Assembly: GCA_025024175.1 (NCBI GenBank)
Contig: QCXZ01000064.1
Span: 16,926,001 to 16,990,000, forward strand
DNA: 64,000 bases
Source of the DNA: Rhyzopertha dominica
Lineage: Eukaryota > Arthropoda > Insecta > Coleoptera > Bostrichidae
Direction of reading: 5' to 3'
Part shown: positions 10,531 to 21,905 of the stretch, piece after piece
How the letters are laid out: every line of letters starts with the position of its first letter
How positions within the stretch are numbered: position 1 is the first letter of the stretch
The notes under the pieces: generated by a model
What the model saw: only the letters and a program-made list of their open reading frames with translations
The model's database searches: none
Told to the model about the DNA's origin: nothing
Translations under genes and position numbers: made by a program

Positions 10531-12485
10531 GTTTATTTGAGTCCATCTAATCAGTAAGTGCTACTGGCATCGCACAGGCAAATGCGTCCGTCCGGCCTGA
10601 CTAACGACGAGAGTCGACCGTTTGAACCATGCTGCAAAACTGCTGTTTTTGGTTTCAAGCTGGCAACACCGTTAGAGATTTTACAACATAAGTTTAATAT
10701 ATTTACATATTAGATACTACTACTACTTCTAGAGCGCAGAACATTNCCCGATTATCAATAAATTTACGCAATTCACGTAAAAATAATCGAATACGGTTGT
10801 TTCTGCAAGAGCTACGATTGCAGCTTATCAAAAAAAAAAACGTTTGGTCATGAAATGTGTATTCGGGAAAAAGGTAACAACTGCACCTGAGTCTGTATTA
10901 TCGGCTGATATAGATCCTCAGCACATTTCGACATAAAGATGTTATAATGGCGTCAAAAAAAACTTCGACCGCTTGTACCGAAGTATATCAGTAGATAATA
11001 TTAGCACTCCCTTTTATCCACAAAGTGGTGCTCAGTTTCTTGGCTCTTCTAGGGTGAACCCATGCAACAGTTTCATAATAGCTGTGACAGATACTGGTAG
11101 CTTCCTGTTGGGGAAACTATTTCCATACATATGGAAAAATGACTCTGTCGTTATAAGTTTATCAATGGTTTAGAAAAATCAAATCTAAGGACGTACCACC
11201 AAACATGCAAATCGTTGTGACTGCAGCCTTACAGTATAATTCATATTTATGTAACTCCAACCAAATTACCCATTCAGACAAGTTTCTAAGTTCAAGATAA
11301 GCAAAAGTCAGCAACTGCAGGGGCTGAACTAACACAGATTCAATATCTTGGTATCCTTATTCGCGCTCCATTCGGTGTAAATGTACTTGATTTGCGTCAA
11401 CCAAGTCGATCCTTCTAATTATGACCGTCAGTTTATGCACAAACGCTGTTCTCCATTGTCGCGGATTTGGATAGCTAACAATTGATCCCCAGTCATTAAC
11501 GTGCGAACAATAACATTCGATTGACTTGGGCTTTGTGGGGCAAACAAGGCCTTTCCGTTAGTTTTGATCGTGTTCCATTCGCAGAATTCAATGAAGGGTG
11601 GGCGAATGCTAACGAACCATCTGTCACCATAATCCATGTGAATGGATGAATGCAGAAAGGTGCTAGACGAACAACATCGCGTTTGGATAGGGCGTTAGTT
11701 TGCACCGAGAGTTAGCTCTTTGTGATATTGGGCGATGCTCACACCTAACGACAGCTTGTTGTAGTAACCTCGATAAAGAATATTAGCACTAGGAAGCTGG
11801 CACCTGTTGACCTCTTGTGTTTTGTTATCCGCTTAAACTTGAAATTAAGCAATATGGGTTTTTTGTTATGTAAGCGGCTTACTATCTGCACAAGGCGCGC
11901 AAACCAACAGATTTAATGCAAAGCTGTTCAGCACACATAAGTACCGTAAGCATTTACCTGGACGTGCAACAATATTTGACTTCAAAAACAGCATTTAATC
12001 CCACTATTTTTAAACCGTCCCTCACATGCTTATGTTACATAATTCCGTAATGTAGTACGTATTTTTAATATATGTCGGAGCGTATACACAACTAAAAATG
12101 CAAAAGCTCACCAACACATTTTCGTACCATGGCATTAATGCTCCAAGGTTTATATGCTCTTACTAATCGCTCTTTGTAATGAATCGATCCCTACATCTAA
12201 CAACTTTTTTTTAGTCACGTGATCTTGCGATGTTATTACAGGCACGGACTGACAAAAAATTTATTAAGTATAGAAGACAACCTAAATTCCATAAGAAATA
12301 CAGCAAGGTAAATTTAATATTGCATAAACTCGTCTAACATAATATAGAGAAAGTTAATTATTGCCTGAAATTGTTTTTAATTTACGTCGATGATATATTT
12401 TAATGGGTACCATAATTTTATACGCTTATTGGTATTACTAATTACTATTATTAAGTTTTTATTTTTTGGTGCGATATTTTTGCAA
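10531..12485. other. No recognisable gene
   Basis: One ambiguous base lies at 10746. Around 11490-11700 both strands stay open for about 70 codons in several frames. The composition is slightly less AT-rich there, but I recognise no domain. The tract may be old transposon sequence, including the lost downstream part of the piggyBac-like relic. Confidence 0.4.
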
Positions 12486-12488
12486 GAG

Positions 12489-12640
12489 TTATTCTACATC
12501 ACAACTAGATCTCACGAGTAAAAATAATTCGAGGTTATGGGTGTATGCTACTAGCACTTCACAAGTTAACGAAATTAAAACGTCATTGATGCAGAAAATT
12601 AATAGCAGAGACCCGTATTGAAAGCCCGGGCCCAGGTAGA
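12489..12640 (-). pseudogene. Fragment of a Jockey-like non-LTR reverse transcriptase
   Basis: The minus strand reads QYGSLLLIFCIND and, about 15 residues later, LVAYTHNLELF. In LINE reverse transcriptases, an (PQGS.L.PLLF.L)FIND block is followed at this distance by YADDLKLF. The catalytic YADD has decayed to YTHN, so this fragment is inactive. Only about 50 residues of the palm domain survive, with no 3' tail, target duplication or endonuclease domain visible. Confidence 0.5.
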
Positions 12641-15600
12641 TTACTAAATTATTATCATGTAATACGTTACAAGACACAAGACATATGACACACGATTGTG
12701 TAAATGTGAATTCATTAAGCTAACAGCGGTATGAGAAAACCAAAACGTAAGAGTATATCAATTACAATATTATGCTGGATGGTATCAAATACCTTTATTG
12801 AGTTTATTTTAATCCTGCGCCAAGTATTACGGAGTATTGCGGAGTATACGGTATTTATTTATTTATCGTACGGTTACACATCCCTAAAAATACATGATAA
12901 TATGAATACATAAACATAAAAAGTGTATAAAAGAAACATCATAAACATTGGTCACAAACATACATCTAAATCATTTATATATCCCATTTCAATTTCAGTC
13001 GCAGCCAGGAAATTAGTCGGATCGCCACCATACGATATTAATGGAAACTTCCACAAGGTGTCTGACGGTCTGTCTGTTAGCGCTGCAGTCACAATGTGGG
13101 GATTGAGTTTTCCTCAATTTCAATACGGAATCTTTGGATATCGCATGGCTCGTCTAGATTCTGTTTAATGTGCACCAAGTTTTCCGTGGTAGTTCTAAAC
13201 CCGGTGGCGACCAGACAATCTCGAAGATCTCCTGGTCAATATACACGTTGAATTGGCAAATCAAAATGAATGCCAATGTCCTTCTAAGGACCAAATGACA
13301 ATAGGTCTTGACCCTAAGGTCCAAATTTGCCAGTTTATCAGCAAGGGCATAAGCCGAGCAAACTGTACTAGACTAGCATAGTTCTGATACTACTATATTA
13401 AACCAGTATAGTCCCTATGCTCTTTTCAAATGACCGTTATATGGTCAAAACAAGCATCAGAGCTATCTGATAACACTTGTGTAACAAAGCACATTCAAGT
13501 AATCAGCTTGCTTCCAAGCTACCTAATTAACTCAGAACACAAAAAAAATGTCAAACGAATATAGACAGCAATAAAATTTTGTATAATTCATTGTTTTAAG
13601 TTATAACGTTTGTTATCGCTCGGGTTAGTTTTAGTAATTCAGTACTCAGTGAAGAATGATAGGCATCTCCAGCATTTACTGCTGTACATCGATTGAGAGT
13701 GATAACAAGTAGGTTTGTAGCAGATACTAAAAATTTGTCATTAGTATTGACTATAGTATAGAATTAGTGCGACTCAATTGCGTATGCAGAGCAGTACGGT
13801 AATAAATATATGTTGTCTATCTTGGCACGGTATTGGCAACAGAGACTTCGGGAGCATAAAGTCAACTAAAATTACAAAAATAGCCAAGTCGCTAATGATC
13901 TGTTGAGGAAGGAAGTCGCTCAACTGTATCGAGTGCTCAAGTGTACTTTGGATAGCTAAATATATGACTATATTAGACAAAATCTAACAACTTTTAAGGA
14001 ATATAACATAAGAACAGGTTAGATCGGAGCCTTCGTGTTCTTAGTGCTTGGTGGTATACCTTTCACTAACAGGTTCTGCTATTTTGTTTTGGGAATATCC
14101 ACGGACGCGCCTGTTCGTCTGTATTATTTGCAAACTAAAGCTGCGGCAGCACCAAGACCGATGTAGCAAGCTCTTTATTAACGTTTAATAATTGGAAGGG
14201 TATCTGTTCTTCATTTTAAGTTAAAATCAACTCTATGTTTAAAATCTAAACCAGTCACAAACCTTATTGTAAGGTGTTGTCATAGTTACAGGGTTGATTT
14301 TAGCTAGTGTGGAATTTAATAAATGGAAAGGAAATCCGATCCAATGTTTTCGAAAAAAACAGAATTTTTACGGGCGTCTGCGTGTACTTACTAATATTTT
14401 TGTGAAGCGCAATATTTTAAGATTTCATGACGAAGTCATAGGCGATTTGATGTTGATGATTTTTTAATGAATACACGTTTATTACACATCAGAGCCAATT
14501 GAACCTTTGCCCTTTGCTACATCTTTTAATACAGAGCTGCTGGAAAATTAGGATATTGTAAAATTAAAACCGACCACAACGCAATTAGGATTCAAACTGT
14601 GATATGCGTTTAGCATTTTCTATGTGTGCTAGGTTTTATATATATAAGAACGTAATTGCTACCTTGTTTTATAATTTCTTGTAAAGTTTTTATCTGGCTT
14701 GCTCTTCGATGTCGTTTGATACAATCTACTAAAATAGTACCGCCGATCCAATTTTTACCTGTGAATGCACTAATTGTGTAAACATACAAAACTGCAGGTT
14801 ACCAGCTATTTTTCTGCAGCAATTGGTGAAATTAATCCACTTCATATTTTTTCTGCTGACGCTAAGGAACACAAAAGAAAGAAGCAGTGACCTGTCATGC
14901 GAAATTCGCGCCAAACTCCGTTTGTAACTGACACCTTCTGTACTCGGAGACGATATAGCCCCTTCAGCTTAAGTTATGCCCTCGTACAGACATAGCCAGG
15001 ATACAAACTACAAAGGGATCCTGACTTACCGTACGCCTGATAAAGCACAACGATAGCTAGCGCGTTTATATACATACAGGCAACCCCGCCTATGATTGCT
15101 ACACATGTATGCATTATCGACCGTGTTTGTGTTTCTGCAAGCGCTAAATAAAAGCACTACATCGGAACTTCATAATTAAAATCGTTCCGGACTTTCCGGT
15201 TACCATTCATCAAATCCCATGTATATTCAATAGCGTTTCCATAAAATAATGTTTGCATAATTGAAAAAGCAAAATTTACGATTTTATCCGGACTTGCAGT
15301 CACATAAATTGCAATTATTTGTTTTCAGTTCAATTGCAGATTCACATGATGGCCATTTTAGCAGTAATAGGAATAGAAATAAACCCACGGGTATGCAAGC
15401 TAGTTACAACGCCAATTATGAGTAGGTACTTGGGGTTTGTTATCGACCTCAGGAAGCTACGTCTTTCACCGCTATTGGTCTTGTGCACGTAAAACTCTAA
15501 ATTAATTCCTTTTATGGCATGCCGCGAACTATTAAAATGATTTGATTTTATCTAACTTCATTACATGTCGGTTACGATTGTATTGTTACCATACCGTAAA

Positions 15601-16629
15601 ATGCAACCGAGATACATTTTAAGTTTTATGTGACATTGTAAAACCGGGTTAGCTACTCCGTTCTTTAATGAAAAATCGACTTAAACTACATTGGGCAGCG
15701 CACCTTCTCCCCAGCCAAGTACATTAATTACCTACGAATGGTTGCCAGAGTGTATCTGGCACTTCTAAAGTTCATTTATATCCCAACGACCCAATTCCTT
15801 GACTTTACCACCAGGTATCGGTCGTAAATGGGTCATACACAATTTAACGTGCGCACATGTAAGCAGGAATAAATTTCTTATATCGTCAGCGACACCTATT
15901 TCTATTCAAATTTTCGATTTAGATTCAGTACACGACGATTTTCTCCACCACTTACATCATATCTGGGTACGACATCCGAGCCAATTTCCGCGAAAGAAAG
16001 ACTCAAGAATGCACAGGAAATCCGTGGAGGACTTTTCGCTTCAGATGCGGAGGTTCGAATTAATGAAAGCTGACTTGTGGTTAGAGTTTGATAGCTCCCA
16101 AGATGCCATAAATTTTTATATCTACGAACGTAGCGCGGCGCGACGCAAATGCAGGATCCTGTGTTTGAATTGGACCTATGCTATATACTGCGCAGGTATT
16201 AGTTTTCATAGAAAGGAAATAATTATAAAGTACAAAAAAAAGCTTGCAGGACAGCCTATTAGGCAACAATCACAAGTTTATTTTAGTTTGCGTAAAAGAA
16301 AAAACGCAAAGACGATCCAGAAACAAATACAATTACTTATTTATGTCCTAATGTTTCGATGGATAATTTTCCTACGCCTTTAAACTCAGAAACATAAAAC
16401 GATATAATTTTCTGTACAATATATGTGTATGAAATAGAAGCCTTTTTTCTATGCGTTTTCGAAACTGATTATTTCAACTTCGCTTCCACTTCATTGTCAG
16501 CTCTTCTATCCAGCTTTGAGCAGATCACAAAATATCAGATAAAAGTTCAAAATGCAGAGATTTGGTAGGAATGAGGTTTACGCCATCATTCAATAAGTCT
16601 CCGGTATTAAAAAAAACATTTTCTTTCTG
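12641..16629. other. Long tract without a recognisable gene
   Basis: The longest frame (15799-16383, 194 codons) does not start with ATG and has no domain I can name. Other frames are under 90 codons. I see no clear terminal repeats, tRNA or splice-bounded conserved exon. Confidence 0.45.
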
Positions 16630-17480
16630 TTAGGAATTCGACCATATTTTTTCAACATACTCTCCTTCAAGAGTGAAACATTTATTCCAACGGTCCTGTA
16701 CCCTTTTTATGCCTTTTTGTAGAACTGTTTGCCTTTGCTCTCAAAATAGGCCTCAGTTTCTGTAACCAATTCTTCATTTGAGTCAAATTTCCTTCCCTGG
16801 GGCCCAACCTTAAGAGTACGGGGATGAGGAAGCAATTCGAGGGGTAATTCATTTAACCATCGATTTTTCCATCGACCTGTGAAACGTCGCTTTCCATAAT
16901 TTCTACACCACAGTCCATCTAATAATGCCATTTAATAATCGCTATTGATGGTTTTGCATGTCTCGATGAACAAAATACCATGCGTGTCCCAAAAGACGCA
17001 TGCCATAACCTTGCCAACAGACTTTTGAGCTTTTGGTCGGTTTTTACGACCCTTATCGGCTGCTGTCCACTAAACTGACGATATTTTTGATTTAGGTGTA
17101 GTAGTGGACCCACGCATCACCCATTGTTAAAGGCCGACGCAAGAAACTGTGTTTATGTCACTTGAACAGCGGTTTGATTGTAGACGCGTTACAGGTTTTG
17201 GGCCAAGCGCAGCATCCACTGCAAAAGCAACTTACGCATGCCCAAAATTTGAAATTTTGAAACACACTACCTTCTGATATTTTTAAAGTTGTCTTCGAAA
17301 CCCCTTTTTTGAACTCATTTATGTTTTCCGGAAGAACAGCATCATGGTTGTTTGTACGGCAGCGTTTAAATTCAGCATACCAGTCAATAATAGTTTTTCT
17401 GACGAAAAGTCTCCATAACGCTTATTGAGTCACCGTTTGTCTTCAACAGTATTTTTACGCATCAAAAGACAATGTTTATT
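16630..17480 (-). pseudogene. Dead mariner transposase with internal deletions
   Basis: On the minus strand the N-terminal part near 17340-17440 reads TIIDWYAEFKRCRTNNHDA, a typical mariner helix-turn-helix end. The middle (about 16930-17110) holds a stretch resembling the mariner block around FWDT.GILF (second catalytic Asp region), in broken frames. The C-terminus is clear: ELLPHP, then GRKFDSNEELVTETEAYFE, KQFYKK, RWNKC and LEGEYVEK, with a stop at 16630-16632. The block that normally carries the third catalytic Asp (HQDNAP) and the SPDLAPSDY segment are missing or unrecognisable. It therefore cannot encode an active enzyme. I could not identify terminal inverted repeats with confidence. 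Confidence 0.85.
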
Positions 17481-18570
17481 AACCACACAAATTTTTTTTC
17501 GCGCATCGTTTTGAACATCACAAAACTGACAAAACCGAAATCATTGTAGCTTGTAGACTAATCGTCAGAACGTCAGGAAATTTTTCAACTTATCGTTCGA
17601 AGATCAGTACTATCCAGAAATTATATGGGTCTGCCAACAGTAAAGCCATATATGTATCAGATCCAAGACTTCTTGAGTGACATATGCACATAGTCAATTT
17701 TAAGGACCACTTTCGCAGTCGGATAGGCAAATCGCTAGGATAATAATCCGTATAGGTTAGGTAGTGCCAGAAATAATTTAGAAATAGGAACATATAGAAA
17801 AATTCACTTGGGTTACAGCAAGATAAGCTAACGTAACTAGCTATGAATTAGTAGTAGAAGGCATATACAAGGTGGCGAAGGTTTACTAAAATGCGAAAGG
17901 TCAGACAGGAACTTTCAAGAAGCAGGCAGCTGNTATGGTTATAGCAAATTATCAGATACAATAAGCATCTACCTCATCTATGCAGAGGTTAAGCAAGCTC
18001 AGTAGGGGTCATGCATTGAGCATTAGTACTGAGAAATTGACAAGACTGTTATATAGAAGACGAAAGAATTAAACCAGTTTTAGGTTATGTATTTACACGA
18101 TTTCGCAAATTATGCATGAGGTTTATAATAGGGTGTTTCTACGATTACTAGGTTGGGTGACTGGAAAAAAAAGACGCTTATATCTAGCAATATTAAACCT
18201 GTTTTAGTTACTAATACGGCAAAATGGGAAAGTGCGGGTAATGAACGTTGTCTATTGGGTTAAAGGGAAATTATGTATGTAAATGTACCTGTTTACGTCA
18301 TACGTTAGTAGTGTGTACAGAGTTTTAGGTAAAATTGTATACATCCACAAATTTATGTTATGTTATTTATTGTATGTTAAAATAAAAGTTGCTACATAAA
18401 TAAACCTTATTATTAGTAGTAGCACTAAATGCAATAAAATAGAAGATGCTACATATCATTTTCCCATATACAGAAATGTGCAAGCGAGCAAGCACACAAA
18501 ATGCTAGAGTTCAGTGTTAAAGACCCTTCACTTGGTGGTCTTTTTCAGTTAGGATCCTTAAGAAAGATGC
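17481..18570. other. No recognisable gene
   Basis: An ambiguous base lies at 17933. A perfect 7-bp hairpin (AAAGACC and GGTCTTT, about 18518-18542) followed by T residues sits just left of the foldback element. Nothing else stands out. Confidence 0.4.
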
Positions 18571-19143
18571 GTTGTACACTCAAAGACTTAATTGAAGAAA
18601 CGCCTAGTTTTGGCACACGAATTGGGCAACGGTAGATGGCGGCAACCAATTCGTTACAGAGCCGATAACCGGCATTACGCCTTTCTCCGTTAGGAGCGGT
18701 AGAGTAGTTTCCCTAAACACAGAAGAACGAGCAATCACGGCAACGGTCTACCAAATGATTTATTAGGGTAATATTTGCATATTTAAATGGTATTATGGAC
18801 CCGTCCGCAACCACAGGTAGTTTTAACAAACCAGTTTCTTTGAACCACCGGTACCGTGTTATGTAAACGCAAAACTCATTGCAAACTGAGGAAAGTGATG
18901 GCTAATATTTGTCTTGAAAATCAAAACCCACACATTTCACTATTTAAACAATGTAGGAACAAAATATTATTTTTTGTAATCTTTTTGCTACAGTTATTTC
19001 TGTTATTATGTTGGTGGAACAAATTTTCAATAATGAAATTATTTATCTTCTTTAGTGTTACATTTTATATTTTTGGTTGGCATCATTTTACCGTAGGCTC
19101 ATTTTGCGGTTACTTTAGCATGAATGTTTGTTAGTTACTAGTT
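18571..19143 (+). repeat. Left arm of a 2.4-kb foldback (long terminal inverted repeat) element
   Basis: This arm is an inverted copy of 20205-20957. Matching starts at TGTACACTCAAAGACTTAA and continues, at roughly 85% identity by eye, to AGTTACTAGTTA. Shared blocks include GTAGAGTAGTTTCCCTAAA, TGATTTATTAGGGTAATATT, TGGACCCGTCCGCAACCACA and TTGTCTTGAAAATCAAAACC. The arm itself contains an ACGAATTGG...CCAATTCGT hairpin near 18618-18656. No clear target duplication flanks the element. It could be a foldback transposon or a DNA transposon with long terminal repeats; no known family is recognised. Confidence 0.8.
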
Positions 19144-20204
19144 ACTGAAAACCATTAATTTCTTAAATATAAAGATCCATTTTTCCTGAATTTCGACATA
19201 TTTACCACCATGTTCTGACACTCGATTATCTAGCCTACGCAAACCTAAACCAAAAATAGTTTTCTCAATAAGTTGTTGGGTGTTATAATAATTATTGATA
19301 CAGTCTTCAAACTTTAAGTTTGGTGTGTCACAAATGAGCGTTTCATATTTGCATCCTACAGGGTATTTCAATATACAAGTAGGTTAAGCAATTTCATTAT
19401 TAACATTTTAAATGTTTATCGTTTAACGTTTAGTGATAGTAATTCATAACATAAAACATAAAACGTCGCCGCAGTGCACAGCGTTTTTTTAGCGATCATT
19501 CTTATACGTCAATTACTTGGAGCCTTGTTTCGGACAATGAACAAAAAAATATTTTTAAATGAAGATGCATCAAACTAATATATTACAAATTGATTAGTTT
19601 ATTTACAATTACATTACATCATTGTTTCGTAGTTTAACATTTTGTTACCTATGTTGGTACTATAGTTGTACGGTAATATTGTTTTTCATGCATATTTATC
19701 TGTTTCTCTCTCGCTCTTTCATTGTGTGTCATGAGTAGTATATCTGTTTTCTGATATGTATACTTATGCGGAGACTCTCTAGTCGATTGCTTGAAGAAGT
19801 ATACTCCTTGCTATTTTCCATCAAAAGTTTTTACTTTTATATGTGTATTACTATTACTTTTGTTTTTATTATTATCAACTGTAAATTTTAGGAGCACAAG
19901 TGAAACGATCATTTGTCAAGCTGCATATTGATAAATGTGCCTTTCTTTCTCCATTTAATATATCTTTATCTAAACTATTAACAAAAACCGCCGATGCAAA
20001 AAAAACACATGAAATTGATTGGAATTAGTACAGATTTAGAAAATTAAAAAGCGTTAACTTCTTCATGTCGACGCAACGTTTTGGCTTTACAGACGTTTTA
20101 CATAATTTTTTTAATATTGTGAGAATCTTGTTGTAAAGTTGTTTTGCTGGCAATTTAGTGAAAAACATTGCCTTCTCTAAGAAAAAGTATATAAACTATA
20201 TATC
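19144..20204. other. Central loop of the foldback element
   Basis: About 1.06 kb of single-copy, AT-rich sequence lies between the arms. A minus-strand frame (19138-19371, 77 codons) contains LGLRRLDNRVSEHGGKYVE, which faintly recalls the C-terminal R...C...GG.(F/Y)(V/F)E of some mariner-related transposases. The match is too weak to name a gene. Nothing else coding is visible. Confidence 0.35.
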
Positions 20205-20311
20205 TAACTAGTAAGTAACAAAACATTCATGCTAAAGTGACTGCAAAACAAGCTTACGCCAAAATTATGCCAATCAAAAATTAAATCTAACACTAAAGAA
20301 GATGAAGAATG

Positions 20312-20492
20312 AAATTTAGGATGGCAATGCCATCTGTCAGCATTACACTGACATGATATATATAAGCAAAACCAGTTCTATGTCGTGTTGTCTACACTAG
20401 ACCTAAACTGCACTGATGAGCTGTAATGACAGCGAAATAGTACTATCTGCAGTTGGTTGAGGTGTAGACAGCACAACATAGACATGCATTTT
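20312..20492 (+). mobile_element. Retrozyme-like element (181 bp) with 13-bp target duplication
   Basis: It is flanked by perfect copies of AAGATGAAGAATG (20299-20311 and 20493-20505). The opposite foldback arm shows the same locus without insert and with one site copy (19037-19049, rc with three changes), which fixes the ends. It begins AAATTTAGGATGGCAATGCC, continues with short hairpins (GATGGC-AAT-GCCATC at 20320-20334), and ends with a hammerhead ribozyme and GACATGCATTTT. There is no coding capacity. A 13-bp duplication suggests target-primed or similar integration by enzymes supplied elsewhere. Two related units occur at 24938-25414. Small size, ribozyme and target duplication match what is described for retrozymes. 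A SINE-like element with an embedded ribozyme is the alternative. Confidence 0.8.
20377..20482 (+). ncRNA. Type I hammerhead ribozyme, intact core
   Basis: The core CTGATGA is at 20413-20419. Stem II is G-CTGT (20420-20424) with ACAG-C (20429-20433) and loop AATG. GAAA is at 20434-20437. Stem III is TAG (20438-20440) with CTA (20443-20445) and a two-base loop TA. The triplet AUC ends at 20447, the expected cleavage point. Stem I is AACTGCA (20406-20412) with TGCAGTT (20448-20454), seven perfect pairs. An outer helix extends stem I: 20377-20397 pairs with 20462-20482 over 21 positions with one mismatch and one G-U. All invariant hammerhead positions are present. The very short stem III implies weak activity as a monomer and better activity as a dimer, as known for other short-stem-III hammerheads. 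Confidence 0.9.
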
Positions 20493-20957
20493 AAGATGAA
20501 GAATGTCATTATTGAAAACCTGTCGTTAAAGGTCCACAAACATAATAACAGAAATAGCTGTAGCAAAAATATTACAAAAAATATATTTTGTTCCTGCATT
20601 GTTTAAATATTCAAATGTGTGGGTTTTGATTTTCAAGACAAATATTAACCATCACTTTCACATAACACAGTACCGGCGGTTCAAAGGAACTGCTTTTTTA
20701 AAACTTTACCTGTGGTTGCGGACGGGTCCATAATGCCCATTTAAATATGCAAATATTACCCTAATAAATCATCTGGTAGATCGTTGCCCTGATTGGTCGT
20801 TCTTCTATATTTAGGGAAACTACTCTACCGCTTCCTAGCCGAGGAAGGTGCAATGCCGTTTATCGGCTGAGTAACGAATTGGTTACCGCCATCTACCGTT
20901 ACCCAATTCGTGTGCCAAAGCTAGGCGTTTCTTCAGTTAAGTCTTTGAGTGTACACA

Positions 20958-21905
20958 CCTGCAGTGCGTAAGCGCGTTACCCTATAATATCTTTACTACT
21001 CTGTATATCTATGTGTTGCTAAATCATTAATCGAGTATATTGGCACATATATTGGAGAAGTCGAGCAAGTAATATAATATTTTATTTAAGATACCACCTT
21101 GTGGTTCATTTTAATTTATTGGATTACTTGCTGGATTATACAATGCACCTTAAGTGTACTTGTTAGATATGGTGTACTCGAATATTTAGGAAAAAAATGG
21201 GTTACACAGAATTAGAAAAATTGAAATCTGCCAAGGTTCAGTAAATAATATATTGAACTTTTATGAAAACACGGTTTGTTTTATGTATAATTACTGTAAA
21301 TGAGCCATCTAATAAGCTTACCATATTTCTTACTTTTTAGATTATGAATCTAGTGTAAACGCCTGGTGTTCTGGATTAACTTTATCTAGATGCGAGTTGA
21401 CACGAAATTTCATTACTATCTGAATTGCTTCGTTCTAACTTATTTGGGAATGGTTTTCACGCAGGACACATAAAGAACACAATTGCCATAACGGGCGTTT
21501 GATACATGTCTAGTTTTACCGGCAATCTTGTAATAAACATTTCACTAAGGAAAGTTATAAAAGTAAATGATGGCAGGGGCACCGGTGTATTTAGCCTTAG
21601 CATCCCGGATATTTATGGCAGCTATTTGGGAGATGTGAGACGGCCAGTGTGCAGCTCTATTTACTATTTATCTGTCCCGGTGGTGCCGTTCGACTTTATC
21701 AAGATGGCGGATCTCGACATCCAGCATACTACGCCAGTGTTCGATATACGGTCATCCCATCCCAACGTTGTTTACTAACTTAAAGGTGCAACGTGCTGAA
21801 GAGGTCGACGTCCATCACCAAAAGATTAATTTCAGCGCAATAGTGCGATATATTTTGCCGGTGTTATTAAATTTCTTAAACCACATGTTTTTGCGCTCTC
21901 TACTC
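20958..21905. other. No recognisable gene
   Basis: A 90-codon ATG frame (21506-21778) is open but resembles no domain I know. The tract ends at the ATAT (21906-21909) where the second copy of the 9.1-kb repeat and the errantivirus LTR also meet. Confidence 0.4.

Larger units (their letters stand above)
20205..20957 (-). repeat. Right arm of the 2.4-kb foldback element, interrupted by a ribozyme element
   Basis: Inverted copy of 18571-19143. It is longer only because a 181-bp element plus its 13-bp target duplication (20312-20505) has inserted into it. Without these 194 bp the arm is about 559 bp, matching the other arm (573 bp). The insertion is therefore younger than the foldback structure. 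Confidence 0.8.

Noticed and set aside
15799..16383. 194-codon plus-strand frame
   Set aside because: It does not begin with ATG, shows no domain, and has an overlapping frame on the other strand. Not enough to call a gene.
18856..19134. Hydrophobic frame (LFFVIFLLQLFLLL) in the left foldback arm, with a counterpart in the right arm
   Set aside because: The counterpart exists only because the arms are homologous. It has an early stop in the other arm and no ATG-led frame of conserved length.
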